Assembly (NCBI GenBank): GCA_015067635.1
Contig: SVMA01000010.1
Span: 1-52,730 of the forward strand
DNA length: 52,730 nt
Direction of reading: 5' to 3'
Source: Oscillospiraceae bacterium
GTDB lineage: Bacteria; Bacillota; Clostridia; Oscillospirales; Oscillospiraceae
Below, piece by piece: positions 1 to 8,206 of the stretch. The notes below the pieces were generated by a model. The model was not told where the DNA came from, ran no database searches, and was given only the letters and a program-made list of their open reading frames with translations. How positions within the stretch are numbered: the stretch's first letter is position 1; the number at the start of each line of letters is the position of its first letter. The position numbers and the translations under genes were made by a program.

Positions 1-2
1 CC

Positions 3-494
3 GCCGCTGCACCCGATGCCATCAAGGCAGTTGCTGAAAACTGCCCCGACGTGTTGGTAGGTGCCGGCACTGTTTTGAATCTGGAGCAGTGCAAGCTGGC
101 TGTTTCCATGGGCGCAAAGTTTATCGTTTCCCCCGGTTTTGATGCTCAGGTGGTCGGTTGGTGTATTGAAAACGGTATTGCCGTTACTCCCGGCTGTGTC
201 ACACCCACCGAAATTACCGCTGCTGTGAATATGGGTCTGAAGGTCGTTAAGTTCTTCCCCGCCAATATCTACGGCGGTCTGAACGCAATGAAGAACCTGG
301 CTGCACCCTTTGTGGGTATTAAATTCATTCCCACCGGTGGTGTCAATGCTTCTACGATCCGCGAATATTATGAGGCACCCTTCGTTCATGCCATTGGCGG
401 CAGTTGGGTATGCCCCAAGGCAGACATCGCTGCCGGTAATTTTGATAAGATCACTGCACTTTCTGCCGAAGCCCGCAAGGCTGCGCTTGGTTAA
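3..494 (+). CDS. eda: KDPG aldolase (5' end outside window)
   Basis: C-terminal 163 residues of 2-keto-3-deoxy-6-phosphogluconate/4-hydroxy-2-oxoglutarate aldolase, which cleaves KDPG to pyruvate and glyceraldehyde 3-phosphate in the cytoplasm. The reading frame is open from base 3, so the gene starts before the window; the family is usually about 210 residues, so about 50 are missing. Visible signatures are GAGTVL, the Schiff-base lysine in VKFFPAN, and the phosphate-binding PTGGVN loop. It lies 42 bases before kdgK, so the two form the last steps of ketodeoxygluconate (uronate/pectin or gluconate) breakdown. Identification is confident; only the N-terminus is unseen. Confidence 0.93.
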   Translation, partial: AAAPDAIKAVAENCPDVLVGAGTVLNLEQCKLAVSMGAKFIVSPGFDAQVVGWCIENGIAVTPGCVTPTEITAAVNMGLKVVKFFPANIYGGLNAMKNLAAPFVGIKFIPTGGVNASTIREYYEAPFVHAIGGSWVCPKADIAAGNFDKITALSAEARKAALG

Positions 495-536
495 TGCCTG
501 AAATATCAGAATTTATTTTTGAAAGGATATAGAATT

Positions 537-1565
537 ATGGCTAAAATTATTACCTTCGGTGAGCTGATGCTCCGCCTGCAACCCTATAACTACGAGCGTT
601 TTGTTCAGTGTGACCACGTAGAATTCACCTTTGGCGGCGGCGAAGCCAATGTTGCAGTCTCCCTGGCAAACTACGGCATGGATGTTGCCTATGTCACCAA
701 ACTGCCCACACATGCCATCGGTCAGTGCGCTGTCAATTCCCTGCGCCGCTATGGTGTAGATACCACGAAGATCGTCCGTGGCGGTGATCGCGTAGGCATC
801 TACTTTAACGAAAAGGGCGCTTCTCAGCGCGGTTCCGTTTGTATCTATGACCGTGCAAATTCCGCGATTGCCAAGGCAGAACCCGCAGATTTTGACTGGG
901 ATGCCATCTTTGAGGGTGCTGAGTGGTTCCACTTTACCGGCATTACCCCCGCCCTGGGCGGTCAGTTAGTGGAAATCTGCAAGCAGGCTTGTATTGCTGC
1001 CAAAAAGCGCAGCATCAAAATTTCCTGTGATCTGAACTACCGCGGCAAACTGTGGACCCGTGCACAGGCTCGGGAAGCTATGACAGAGCTGTGCCAGTAC
1101 GTGGATGTGTGCATCTCCAACGAAGAGGATGCCAAGGATGTATTCGGCATTGAGGCTGAGGCTACCGATATTTACGGCGGCAGCCTGAATCATGAGGGCT
1201 ACAAGTCCGTTGCCAAGCAGCTTGCTGACAAGTTCGGATTTGAAATGGTTGCAATTACCCTGCGGGAATCTCACTCTGCCTTCGACAACGGCTGGAGTGC
1301 CATGCTGTACAATGTTAAGGATAACGAGTTCTGCTTCTCCAAGAAGTACGACCTGCATATCATTGACCGCGTGGGCGGTGGCGACAGCTTTGGCGGCGGT
1401 TTGATCTACTCCGTTCTGAACGGCAAGAGCACACAGGCTGCTGTGGAATTCGCGGTTGCCGCTTCTGCTCTGAAGCACTCCATTGAGGGTGACTACAATA
1501 TGGTCACCGTTGCCGAAGTGGAAAAGCTGGCCGGTGGCGACGGCTCCGGTCGTATTCAAAGATAA
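537..1565 (+). CDS. kdgK: 2-dehydro-3-deoxygluconokinase (PfkB family)
   Basis: Predicted 342-residue cytoplasmic sugar kinase that phosphorylates 2-keto-3-deoxygluconate to KDPG, the substrate of the aldolase just upstream. N-terminal ITFGELMLRL and GGGEANVAVSLA are the PfkB substrate-side signature. The C-terminal DRVGGGDSFGGGLIY carries the catalytic aspartate and anion hole of the family. I chose the ATG at 537 because GAAAGGAT at 521-528 is properly spaced; an in-frame TTG at 519 has no such site. KdgK specificity is inferred from the eda neighbour and overall sequence, and another 2-keto sugar acid kinase is possible. Confidence 0.92.
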   Translation: MAKIITFGELMLRLQPYNYERFVQCDHVEFTFGGGEANVAVSLANYGMDVAYVTKLPTHAIGQCAVNSLRRYGVDTTKIVRGGDRVGIYFNEKGASQRGSVCIYDRANSAIAKAEPADFDWDAIFEGAEWFHFTGITPALGGQLVEICKQACIAAKKRSIKISCDLNYRGKLWTRAQAREAMTELCQYVDVCISNEEDAKDVFGIEAEATDIYGGSLNHEGYKSVAKQLADKFGFEMVAITLRESHSAFDNGWSAMLYNVKDNEFCFSKKYDLHIIDRVGGGDSFGGGLIYSVLNGKSTQAAVEFAVAASALKHSIEGDYNMVTVAEVEKLAGGDGSGRIQR

Positions 1566-1576
1566 GGAGATCTGTA

Positions 1577-1867
1577 ATGGCGAACGAAGAAATTTTGCAG
1601 GAAGAGGAACAAAACATTCTGGTGCTCACCGACGAAAACGGTGAGGACGTGGAATTTGAATACCTGGACTGCATTGAGTACGGCAGTAAGGAATACATCC
1701 TGCTGATGCCCGCCAATGACGATTCCAATGAGATCATCATTTTGGAGGTTGAGCCCGTGGATGCAGAGACAGAAAACTATCTGTCTGTTGCTGACGAAAA
1801 GATCCTGGATGCGGTCTACGGCATTTTCAAAGAGCGTTATAAGGATGTTCTGACCTTTGAAGATTGA
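1577..1867 (+). CDS. DUF1292 family protein
   Basis: Acidic 96-residue cytoplasmic protein of the DUF1292 (YrzB-like) family. It shows the typical pattern of an LTDENGEDVEFEYLD strand region followed by YILLMP and a C-terminal VADEKILDAVYGIF helix. No enzymatic function is known for the family. It starts 11 bases after kdgK with its own AAGGAGA site (1564-1570), so it is probably cotranscribed with eda-kdgK, and the operon ends at the strong hairpin just downstream. The metabolic link is positional only, since DUF1292 genes usually sit near ruvX/mltG or Fur genes in other Firmicutes. Confidence 0.85.
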   Translation: MANEEILQEEEQNILVLTDENGEDVEFEYLDCIEYGSKEYILLMPANDDSNEIIILEVEPVDAETENYLSVADEKILDAVYGIFKERYKDVLTFED

Positions 1868-1885
1868 TTTTGCTAAACAGAAATT

Positions 1886-1930
1886 CCCTGGGATGCACAG
1901 CTGTGCATCCCAGGGTCGTTTTTTTATTTT
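1886..1930 (+). terminator. Intrinsic terminator of the eda-kdgK operon
   Basis: A perfect 15-bp inverted repeat (1886-1900 with 1901-1915) is followed by a T-rich tract at 1919-1930. It lies between convergent genes and overlaps the stop of gpsA, so it may also stop transcription from the minus strand, where the T-tract is weaker. Confidence 0.92.
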
Positions 1931-2928
1931 TAATTCCAACCGGCATCTTCTGATTCCGGCTTTTTGCTTCTGTTGAGCAGATGCTCCACAACCTGCGAAG
2001 TCGGAACGCACTCATACAACACTGCATAAGCCGCACAGACAATCGGCATATCAATGCCCTGCTTTTGTGCCAGTTCCCATGCAGATTTTGCCGCATAGTA
2101 ACCTTCCACTGCGGCACCAACCTCTTCCATCGCTTTCTGCGGGGTTTTCCCCTCACCAATCAGAATTCCCGCGCGGCGGTTTCTGGAATGGGGAGATGTG
2201 CAGGTAACGATCAAATCACCAATTCCTGCAAGTCCAGCAAAGGTATCCCGACTGGCACCCATGGAAGCACCCAAACGGGCCATTTCCGTCATGCCGCGGG
2301 TCATCAGCATTGCTTTAATATTGTCCCCATAGCCCATACCGTCTGTCACTCCGGCACACAGCGCGATCACGTTTTTCAGTGCACCGCCCAGCTCTGCACC
2401 CGCAATGTCCGGATTGGTGTAGATGCGGAAATAATCGGACATAAATGCATCCTGCACCAGCTCAGCATGTCCCTGATTGGAACTGGCCGCCACACAACCG
2501 GTGGGCAGACCCTGCGCCAGCTCTTCTGCATGACTGGGACCCGTCAATGCCACCACAGGATGCTCCGTTTCTTCCTGTACCACCTGACTCATGCGAAGCA
2601 ATGTGCCTTCCTCAATTCCCTTTGTGACAGATACCATCACTGCATCCGCATCCAGCCAGGGCTTTACCCTGCGGCACACGGACCGAATGGCAAAGGAAGG
2701 ACTGGCAATCACCACCAGGCGGCTGGCGGAAATATCCGCAAAATCGCCGGATATTTTCAATGCTTCCGGCAGCTGCACGCCCGCCAAACGGGGATTTCTG
2801 CCGGTTATTTTCATTTGTTCTGCTTTTGCGGTATCCCGGGCGATGAGTGTGACATCATGTCTGTTTTTGTGCAGACAGATTGCCAGGGCTGTGCCCCATG
2901 CACCACTTCCAACAACTGCTATCTTCAT
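1930..2928 (-). CDS. gpsA: NAD(P)H-dependent glycerol-3-phosphate dehydrogenase
   Basis: Predicted 332-residue cytoplasmic enzyme that reduces dihydroxyacetone phosphate to sn-glycerol 3-phosphate for phospholipid synthesis. N-terminal MKIAVVGSGAWGTALA is the Rossmann GxGxxG dinucleotide site. ALTGPSHAEE and the catalytic-lysine region ELGGALKNVIALCAG are typical of GpsA. The ATG at 2928 overlaps the plsY stop as ATGA, giving translational coupling. The open frame continues upstream through plsY, but the conserved start fixes the N-terminus. It supplies the substrate used by PlsY, encoded directly before it. Confidence 0.97.
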   Translation of the reverse strand: MKIAVVGSGAWGTALAICLHKNRHDVTLIARDTAKAEQMKITGRNPRLAGVQLPEALKISGDFADISASRLVVIASPSFAIRSVCRRVKPWLDADAVMVSVTKGIEEGTLLRMSQVVQEETEHPVVALTGPSHAEELAQGLPTGCVAASSNQGHAELVQDAFMSDYFRIYTNPDIAGAELGGALKNVIALCAGVTDGMGYGDNIKAMLMTRGMTEMARLGASMGASRDTFAGLAGIGDLIVTCTSPHSRNRRAGILIGEGKTPQKAMEEVGAAVEGYYAAKSAWELAQKQGIDMPIVCAAYAVLYECVPTSQVVEHLLNRSKKPESEDAGWN

Positions 2929-3551
2929 TTGTTTAAATTCCTGTGAATGAGATGAATTTTGGACTCTTTTCCTTTGAGCAATCTGACGATATTGCTTCTG
3001 TGCATGAAAATTGCCAAACAGCCGATAAAAATGCCGCCGGCCATATAAGCCCAATTCCCGTGGTAGACGATACCGAAGCCTACTGCGCAGGTCAATGCAC
3101 CCAAGATAGATCCAAGGGAGACATACCTGGTAATAGCAAAGGCAATGAGAAATACTCCAAGCATCAACAAGGCAATCCGCCAATCCATAATCAAAGCCGC
3201 CGTAAAGCCGCACAGAACGCCTTTGCCGCCCTTAAAGCCCAACAGTACCGGGAAATCATGTCCCAACGATACCATCACAGCTCCCAGCACCAGGCCTTCC
3301 TGATAACGGCCAAAGGACGCCAGCATCCAACCGGCACCAAAAGCTGCCAAAGCCGCCTTCAGCATGTCCACCAGTATTACCAGCAAGGAGCTCCAACCGC
3401 CATAGTTGCGAAAGAAATTGGTAAGGCCTGCGTTACCGCTGCCGTGCTTTCTGACATCGTCATCAGCCACCAATGCGGAAATGCATACAGAGCCATTGAG
3501 ATTTCCTAATAAATAGGCAGTCACCGCTGCCGTAAGCAGAGCGTAAACCAT
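2925..3551 (-). CDS. plsY: Glycerol-3-phosphate acyltransferase PlsY
   Basis: 208-residue integral membrane acyltransferase that moves an acyl group from acyl-phosphate to glycerol 3-phosphate, giving lysophosphatidic acid. Signatures are the first loop GNLNGSVCIS, the second loop HGSGNAGLTNFFRNYG, and the GHDFPVLLGFKGGKGV acyl-phosphate motif, with about five hydrophobic segments. The ATG at 3551 follows an AGGAGG site inside the 3' end of der, two bases after the der stop. The stop overlaps the gpsA start by four bases. The order der-plsY-gpsA is common in Clostridia. Confidence 0.96.
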   Translation of the reverse strand: MVYALLTAAVTAYLLGNLNGSVCISALVADDDVRKHGSGNAGLTNFFRNYGGWSSLLVILVDMLKAALAAFGAGWMLASFGRYQEGLVLGAVMVSLGHDFPVLLGFKGGKGVLCGFTAALIMDWRIALLMLGVFLIAFAITRYVSLGSILGALTCAVGFGIVYHGNWAYMAGGIFIGCLAIFMHRSNIVRLLKGKESKIHLIHRNLNK

Positions 3552-3553
3552 GC

Positions 3554-4885
3554 TTATTCCTCCTTATCGCCCTTTTGGCGAATGGTAATGCGAACCGGCG
3601 TTCCCTTCAGCCCAAAAACTTCCCGGATTTGGTTTTCCAGATAGCGCTGATATGAGAAGTGGAACAACCTTGCGTCATTGCAGAAGATCACAAAATGGGG
3701 GGGCTTGGTACTGGCTTGGGTCATATAATAGATTTTCAAGCGACGACCCTTATCAGACGGTGGCTGCACACGGGCGGTGGCATCTGCCAGCACACTGTTC
3801 AGTGCACCGGTGGTGATGCGGCTGGTGTTCTGCTTATGCACATCCTGAATCACCTGAAACAGTCTGTCCACCCGCTGACCTGTCAGCGCAGACAGGAACA
3901 CTACCGGCGCATAGAGCATATAACTCAAACCATTGCGAACATCGTTTTCCTTGTCCCGCATGGTATTGGTTTCCTTATCCTCCACTGCATCCCACTTGTT
4001 CACCACAATAATCGCAGCCTTACCGGCCTCATGCACAAGTCCTGCAATCTTGGTATCCTGTTCCGTAACACCCTCATTGGCATCCACCAGAATAAGGCAC
4101 ACATCCGCCCGTTCAATGGCGTTGATGGAACGCATATTGGAATAGCGCTCTATGGCGTCGTCCACCTTGCTCTTGCGGCGCATACCGGCAGTGTCAATGA
4201 AGCAATACTTCCCTGTTTCGTTTTCAAAATAGGAGTCAATGGCATCCCGTGTCGTGCCTGCCACATCGGACACAATGACACGTTCCTCGCCGAGAATGCG
4301 ATTCAGCAGGCTGGATTTTCCCACGTTGGGTTTTCCGACAATCGCAACCTTGATGATATCACTTTCCGCCTCTTCTTCGTCTTCCTCAGGAATGTTTTCC
4401 AACACCCAGTCCAGCATATCGCCGGTACCGTGACCGTGAATGGCAGAGGTTTCAAACAAATCCCCAATGCCCAGTGTATAGAATTCATAGACGTCCGGGT
4501 TGACCGCACCGATGGAATCACACTTGTTTACAGCCAGGCAAACCGGCTTTTTGCTCTTGCGTAGCATGGTAGCTACATCCTGGTCCGCGGCTGTGACACC
4601 GGAACGGACATCCACCACCATGATGATCGCATCTGCCAGCTCGATGCCGATTTCTGCCTGCCGGCGCATAAACTTCAGCATTTCGCTGTCCGTACCCGGC
4701 TCAATACCACCGGTATCCACCAAAGAAAACCGACGGTTACACCATTCACATTCGCCGTAAATGCGGTCTCGTGTCACACCCGGTGTGTCCTCCACAATAG
4801 AAGTGCGCTGTCCGGTCAGTTTGTTAAATAACATGGATTTGCCCACGTTGGGTCTGCCCACAATAGCAACCAAAGGTTTCGCCAT
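3554..4885 (-). CDS. der: Ribosome biogenesis GTPase Der (EngA)
   Basis: About 443-residue tandem GTPase needed for 50S subunit assembly. The first G domain shows GRPNVGKS (P-loop) near the N-terminus, DTPG and NKCD. The second shows GKPNVGKSS, DTAGMRRKSK and NKWD, and the C-terminus is the KH-like RNA-binding domain. Two ATGs are possible. The one at 4885 lies 8 bases from the AGGAG at 4894-4898 and is preferred, while the one at 4891 lies only 2 bases away. It is the first gene of the der-plsY-gpsA operon, behind the promoter at 4924-4952. Confidence 0.97.
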   Translation of the reverse strand: MAKPLVAIVGRPNVGKSMLFNKLTGQRTSIVEDTPGVTRDRIYGECEWCNRRFSLVDTGGIEPGTDSEMLKFMRRQAEIGIELADAIIMVVDVRSGVTAADQDVATMLRKSKKPVCLAVNKCDSIGAVNPDVYEFYTLGIGDLFETSAIHGHGTGDMLDWVLENIPEEDEEEAESDIIKVAIVGKPNVGKSSLLNRILGEERVIVSDVAGTTRDAIDSYFENETGKYCFIDTAGMRRKSKVDDAIERYSNMRSINAIERADVCLILVDANEGVTEQDTKIAGLVHEAGKAAIIVVNKWDAVEDKETNTMRDKENDVRNGLSYMLYAPVVFLSALTGQRVDRLFQVIQDVHKQNTSRITTGALNSVLADATARVQPPSDKGRRLKIYYMTQASTKPPHFVIFCNDARLFHFSYQRYLENQIREVFGLKGTPVRITIRQKGDKEE

Positions 4886-4923
4886 ATCCATTACTCCTTT
4901 CCATAGGAATCTCCATTTTCCTT

Positions 4924-4952
4924 ATTATGGCACAGTTTTGTATGAAAAGCAA
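4924..4952 (-). promoter_or_regulatory. Sigma-A-type promoter of der-plsY-gpsA
   Basis: On the minus strand TTGCTT (4947-4952) is followed after 17 bases by CATAAT (4924-4929), about 40 bases before the der start. It sits between the rpmF terminator and der, where a promoter is expected. Confidence 0.6.
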
Positions 4953-5020
4953 TGAAAAACTGTGTATATTCAAATTTTATTTACGAAGTCTCCCCTTCTC
5001 CGGCACTTCCGTAAAAAGGA

Positions 5021-5047
5021 AAAAGAGGAAGGTACAAAACCTTCCTC
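5021..5047 (-). terminator. Intrinsic terminator of yceD-rpmF
   Basis: A 9-bp stem (5025-5033 with 5039-5047) around a 5-base loop is followed on the minus strand by a T run (5021-5024, with more beyond a CC break). It lies 21 bases after the rpmF stop. Confidence 0.85.
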
Positions 5048-5068
5048 AATGCTTTCGCTTTTCCTGCC

Positions 5069-5254
5069 TTAGTCAGCCTTGGCGGCCAGGACCTGACGGC
5101 CTTTGTAGGTACCGCAAGCCTTGCAAGCTCTGTGGGGCATGACGGGCTCGCCGCACTTGGGGCAGACGGTCACGCTGGGAGCAGACAGCTTCCAGTTGGA
5201 GCCGCGACGCTTGTCGCGACGGGCAGAGGACACTTTACACTTAGGGACAGCCAT
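5069..5254 (-). CDS. rpmF: 50S ribosomal protein L32
   Basis: 61-residue ribosomal protein. It begins MAVPKCKVSSARRDKRR, the usual L32 N-terminus, followed by a zinc-ribbon made of CPKCG and CKACG pairs. The start at 5254 is set by the AGGAGG site just upstream and by family alignment; an in-frame upstream extension of seven codons was not used. Encoded immediately downstream of the YceD/DUF177 gene, the standard bacterial arrangement. Retention of all four cysteines suggests the zinc-binding form. Confidence 0.97.
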   Translation of the reverse strand: MAVPKCKVSSARRDKRRGSNWKLSAPSVTVCPKCGEPVMPHRACKACGTYKGRQVLAAKAD

Positions 5255-5301
5255 GGATGACACCTCCTTGGTCAAACTGCTTTTGCAGCATTCTTATGTT
5301 T

Positions 5302-5802
5302 TTACTTCTCGAGAAGCTGCTTCAAAGCAGCAAAACGGGGATCCGGCTCCTTTTGGCAATGGCAGGGACCATTGTTCAGATTTGTACCGCAACGGCAGCA
5401 CAAGCCCTTGCAATCCTCCTTGCACAGCATCTTAGAGCCCACATTCAGCACAAACACAGTGCGAACGATGTCCTCCAAATCTGCACTATCGCTTACCAGA
5501 GGGAATACCCATTCATCTTCGTTATCTTCGTTACTTAGTTCTGTTACAAGCACCACGTCGATGGGAATGTCCACATCCTTCTCAAAATCCTGAGCGCAAC
5601 GGTCGCAAACGCCATGGAGCGTGGTATGAACAGCACCGGTCATCACCAGCACACCGGCAGTATTGCGTACAGTACCGGAAGCCAGCACCGGCTCACTCAC
5701 CGGATGACTGTTGCCATATTGAAGATCACGCAAGTCAATGCTGGTCGAAAAGGGAACGGACGCGCCGGGACAATCTATTATCTTAGAAAGTCCTAAAAGC
5801 AT
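5302..5802 (-). CDS. yceD: YceD/DUF177 family protein
   Basis: 166-residue protein of the DUF177 family that almost always precedes rpmF and has been linked in the literature to 23S rRNA processing or ribosome assembly. The conserved DRCAQDF cysteine pair sits mid-protein (GVCDRC). A C-terminal zinc-like cluster reads CKEDCKGLCCRCGTNLN, followed by DPRFAALKQLL, the typical family ending. ATG at 5802 follows a GAGGAG site. It is transcribed with rpmF from the promoter at 5833-5861. Family assignment is confident and the molecular role is known only partly. Confidence 0.9.
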   Translation of the reverse strand: MLLGLSKIIDCPGASVPFSTSIDLRDLQYGNSHPVSEPVLASGTVRNTAGVLVMTGAVHTTLHGVCDRCAQDFEKDVDIPIDVVLVTELSNEDNEDEWVFPLVSDSADLEDIVRTVFVLNVGSKMLCKEDCKGLCCRCGTNLNNGPCHCQKEPDPRFAALKQLLEK

Positions 5803-5832
5803 AGTTTCCCCTCCTCGCAGTCATGCTTAGAT

Positions 5833-5861
5833 ATTATAAAGGCTTTTGCGTCATTTGTCAA
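5833..5861 (-). promoter_or_regulatory. Consensus sigma-A promoter of yceD-rpmF
   Basis: On the minus strand TTGACA (5856-5861), a 17-base spacer and TATAAT (5833-5838) make a perfect housekeeping promoter, about 30 bases before the yceD start. Confidence 0.92.
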
Positions 5862-5915
5862 ATACTATTTTCACGAAAATTGATTTCTCCCATGATTTTT
5901 TCTCGGATAGCTCTG

Positions 5916-5944
5916 TTCTATTCCCATTTTTCCGAACATACCCT
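5916..5944 (+). promoter_or_regulatory. Possible sigma-E promoter and leader hairpin of spoIVA
   Basis: TTCTATT (5916-5922) and CATACCCT (5937-5944), separated by 14 bases, resemble the mother-cell sigma-E consensus (-35 KMATATT, -10 CATACANT), and spoIVA is a sigma-E gene in Bacillus. Downstream, an 8-bp stem (5957-5964 with 5971-5978) lies just before the GAGGAGG site and could fold in the leader. No sigma-A promoter is evident. Confidence 0.45.
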
Positions 5945-5995
5945 GTTGTAGACCATGGCAGGAGCCTTCCCTCCTGCCGATTGAGGAGGCTGGCT

Positions 5996-7459
5996 ATGGA
6001 AAACATCTATGCAGACATTGCCGCCAGAACCGGCGGCAATATATACGTTGGCGTGGTTGGACCGGTGCGAACCGGCAAGTCCACACTCATCAAGCGAATC
6101 ATGGAGGAAATGGTAATCCCCTGTATCGAGGATCCCTATCGCAGAGAACGGGCACGGGATGAGCTGCCCCAAAGCGGCTCCGGAAAAACCATTATGACCG
6201 CAGAACCGAAATTTGTTCCGGAGGAAGCTATTGAGATTTCCCCTGATGGCAAGGTCAAGCTTCGCATACGCATGATCGACTCTGTGGGCTATATGGTGCA
6301 CGGTGCAGTCGGTGCAGAGGAGGATGGCGTTCCGCGCATGGTGACAACGCCCTGGTTTGACCATGAGATCCCAATGACGGAGGCGGCAGAGCTTGGCACC
6401 AAGAAAGTGATGGAAGAGCATTGCTCCATCGGCCTGGTGGTCACCACAGACGGCTCCATCACTGATATCCCCCGGGGAGATTATTTGGATGCCGAACGGC
6501 GTGCCATTTTGGATATGCAAGCCACCGGCAAGCCATTTTTGGTAGTCATTAACACCAAAAATCCCAACGGCACTGCTGCCAAGGAAATAAAAGACTCTCT
6601 GCGCAAGGAGTTTGGCGTAGATGCTGCGATTGCAGACTGTCAGGCCTTGGACACAGCCGGTATCGTTGCCCTGTTAAAGGATCTGCTTTATGCCTTTCCC
6701 ATACAGGAATTGCGTATCTTTCTACCCCGCTGGATGGATGCGCTGGAAGCAGACCATCCGGTCAAAACTGCACTGTATGAAACCCTGCTCCATTGCGGAA
6801 GTCAGATTGGAACTGTCGGGCAGACAGAGGAGGCCCTCACTGCCCTTACAAATGTGGAGCAGCTGCAAGGCTACTGCATACGGGATATCGATCTTGCCAC
6901 AGGCGCTGTTTCGTGTGTGCTGAAATTCCCCGAAGCACTCTTTTACCAAATTCTCAGTGCAAAGGCCGGTATGACCATTACCACCGATGCCCAGCTTTTG
7001 CAGCTGCTGACACAGCTCAGTGAAATCAAAAAAGAATATGACAACATCTCCGATGCTCTGTCTGCTGTAAAGGCAACCGGCTACGGTGTGGTAATGCCCA
7101 GCGCAGAGGAAATGACCTTGCAGACACCGGAGGTATTACACAAAAACGGTGCCTATGGTGTAAAACTCCGTGCCGGTGCACCATCCATCCACATGATTCG
7201 GGTTGATATTGATACCGAGATCAGTCCCATGGTGGGAAGTGAACAGCAATCCCAGGATCTGATTACTTATTTGACCGGCGAGGATCCGGAAAAGCTGTGG
7301 CAGAGTAATATTTTCGGAAAATCCGTTTATGAGCTGATCCAGGAAGGTCTGAGCGCCAAGGTCATTCGGATGCCGGAGGATGTGCGTCTGAAATTCAAGA
7401 GCACCCTCAACCGCATTGTAAATGAAGGCGCCACCGGCTTGCTTTGCCTGATTTTATAA
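5996..7459 (+). CDS. spoIVA: Stage IV sporulation protein A (spore coat ATPase)
   Basis: 487-residue morphogenetic ATPase that polymerises on the forespore surface to form the coat base layer; the Bacillus protein is 492 residues, so this is full length. Signatures are the Walker A GPVRTGKST near residue 24, the Walker B region MIDSVGYMV, the DGSITDIPRG segment and the conserved C-terminal tail ending in GLLCLIL. I chose the ATG at 5996 because GAGGAGG lies 6 bases upstream and the protein then begins at the conserved position; the open frame runs further upstream without support. Its presence is the best evidence that the organism forms endospores. Confidence 0.98.
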   Translation: MENIYADIAARTGGNIYVGVVGPVRTGKSTLIKRIMEEMVIPCIEDPYRRERARDELPQSGSGKTIMTAEPKFVPEEAIEISPDGKVKLRIRMIDSVGYMVHGAVGAEEDGVPRMVTTPWFDHEIPMTEAAELGTKKVMEEHCSIGLVVTTDGSITDIPRGDYLDAERRAILDMQATGKPFLVVINTKNPNGTAAKEIKDSLRKEFGVDAAIADCQALDTAGIVALLKDLLYAFPIQELRIFLPRWMDALEADHPVKTALYETLLHCGSQIGTVGQTEEALTALTNVEQLQGYCIRDIDLATGAVSCVLKFPEALFYQILSAKAGMTITTDAQLLQLLTQLSEIKKEYDNISDALSAVKATGYGVVMPSAEEMTLQTPEVLHKNGAYGVKLRAGAPSIHMIRVDIDTEISPMVGSEQQSQDLITYLTGEDPEKLWQSNIFGKSVYELIQEGLSAKVIRMPEDVRLKFKSTLNRIVNEGATGLLCLIL

Positions 7460-7464
7460 AGGAA

Positions 7465-7496
7465 TGCCGACTGCTTTTTGCAGTCGGCAGTTTTTT
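7465..7496 (+). terminator. Intrinsic terminator of spoIVA
   Basis: A perfect 10-bp stem (7465-7474 with 7480-7489) around TTTTT is followed by six Ts (7491-7496). It starts five bases after the spoIVA stop. Confidence 0.94.
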
Positions 7497-8196
7497 ATAT
7501 TCCCCTCAATTTTTGAGCCACTCTCTGGGCAACGGCGGCACAGCGATTGGCTGCAATCGCCTCAAAGGCAGGATAGTCCATTTCTGCGCTGTCATCCGCC
7601 TTGTCAGAAATGGCACGCAGAATCACAAAGGGAATCCCGTTTCGGTATGCGGCATGGGCGATCGCACCGCCTTCCATCTCCGTACAAAGTGCCTGAGTCC
7701 TTTCGATAATGGCATTTTTCCGTTCCTTGTCACAAACAAATTGGTCGCCGGTAGCAATCCGACCAACCTTACTATGACCGGGATTGACCGCTTCTGCCGC
7801 CGCAAGTGCATAGTCCATCATGGTTTGATCCCCGGAAAAGGTAATCACATCCATCCCGGGCACCTGTCCATAGGCATAGCCAAAGCCAACGCAATCAAAG
7901 TCATGATACATCACGTCCTTGCTTATGACTAAATCTCCAATATCCAGTTCATTGCTGAGTGAGCCGGCGATACCGGTATTGAGCAGATGTGTCACACCAA
8001 AGCAATCGCACAGCACCTGTACGCACATTGCCGCATTGACCTTGCCTACACCGCACTGCACCACCACTGTGGGCAAGCCTTCCAAAATTCCGTCGCAAAA
8101 CTCCATTCCTGCCCGTGTGACCACTGTTTTGCTTTCCATATTGTTCTTAAGCGCCTCTACTTCAATTTTCATTGCGCCAATGATTCCTAGTTTCAT
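7495..8196 (-). CDS. mtnN: 5'-methylthioadenosine/S-adenosylhomocysteine nucleosidase
   Basis: 233-residue cytoplasmic hydrolase that removes adenine from S-adenosylhomocysteine and methylthioadenosine. Features are MKLGIIGAMKIEVE at the start, the GVGKVNAA and NTGIAGSL nucleoside-site segments, the catalytic EMEGGAIAH glutamate and RAISDKAD aspartate. The ATG at 8196 is chosen because AGGAG overlaps the luxS stop 10 bases upstream and the family starts there. Encoded directly after luxS; MtnN makes S-ribosylhomocysteine, the substrate of LuxS, so the pair forms the activated-methyl recycling route. Confidence 0.96.
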   Translation of the reverse strand: MKLGIIGAMKIEVEALKNNMESKTVVTRAGMEFCDGILEGLPTVVVQCGVGKVNAAMCVQVLCDCFGVTHLLNTGIAGSLSNELDIGDLVISKDVMYHDFDCVGFGYAYGQVPGMDVITFSGDQTMMDYALAAAEAVNPGHSKVGRIATGDQFVCDKERKNAIIERTQALCTEMEGGAIAHAAYRNGIPFVILRAISDKADDSAEMDYPAFEAIAANRCAAVAQRVAQKLRGI

Positions 8197-8206
8197 ATCC
8201 GACTCC

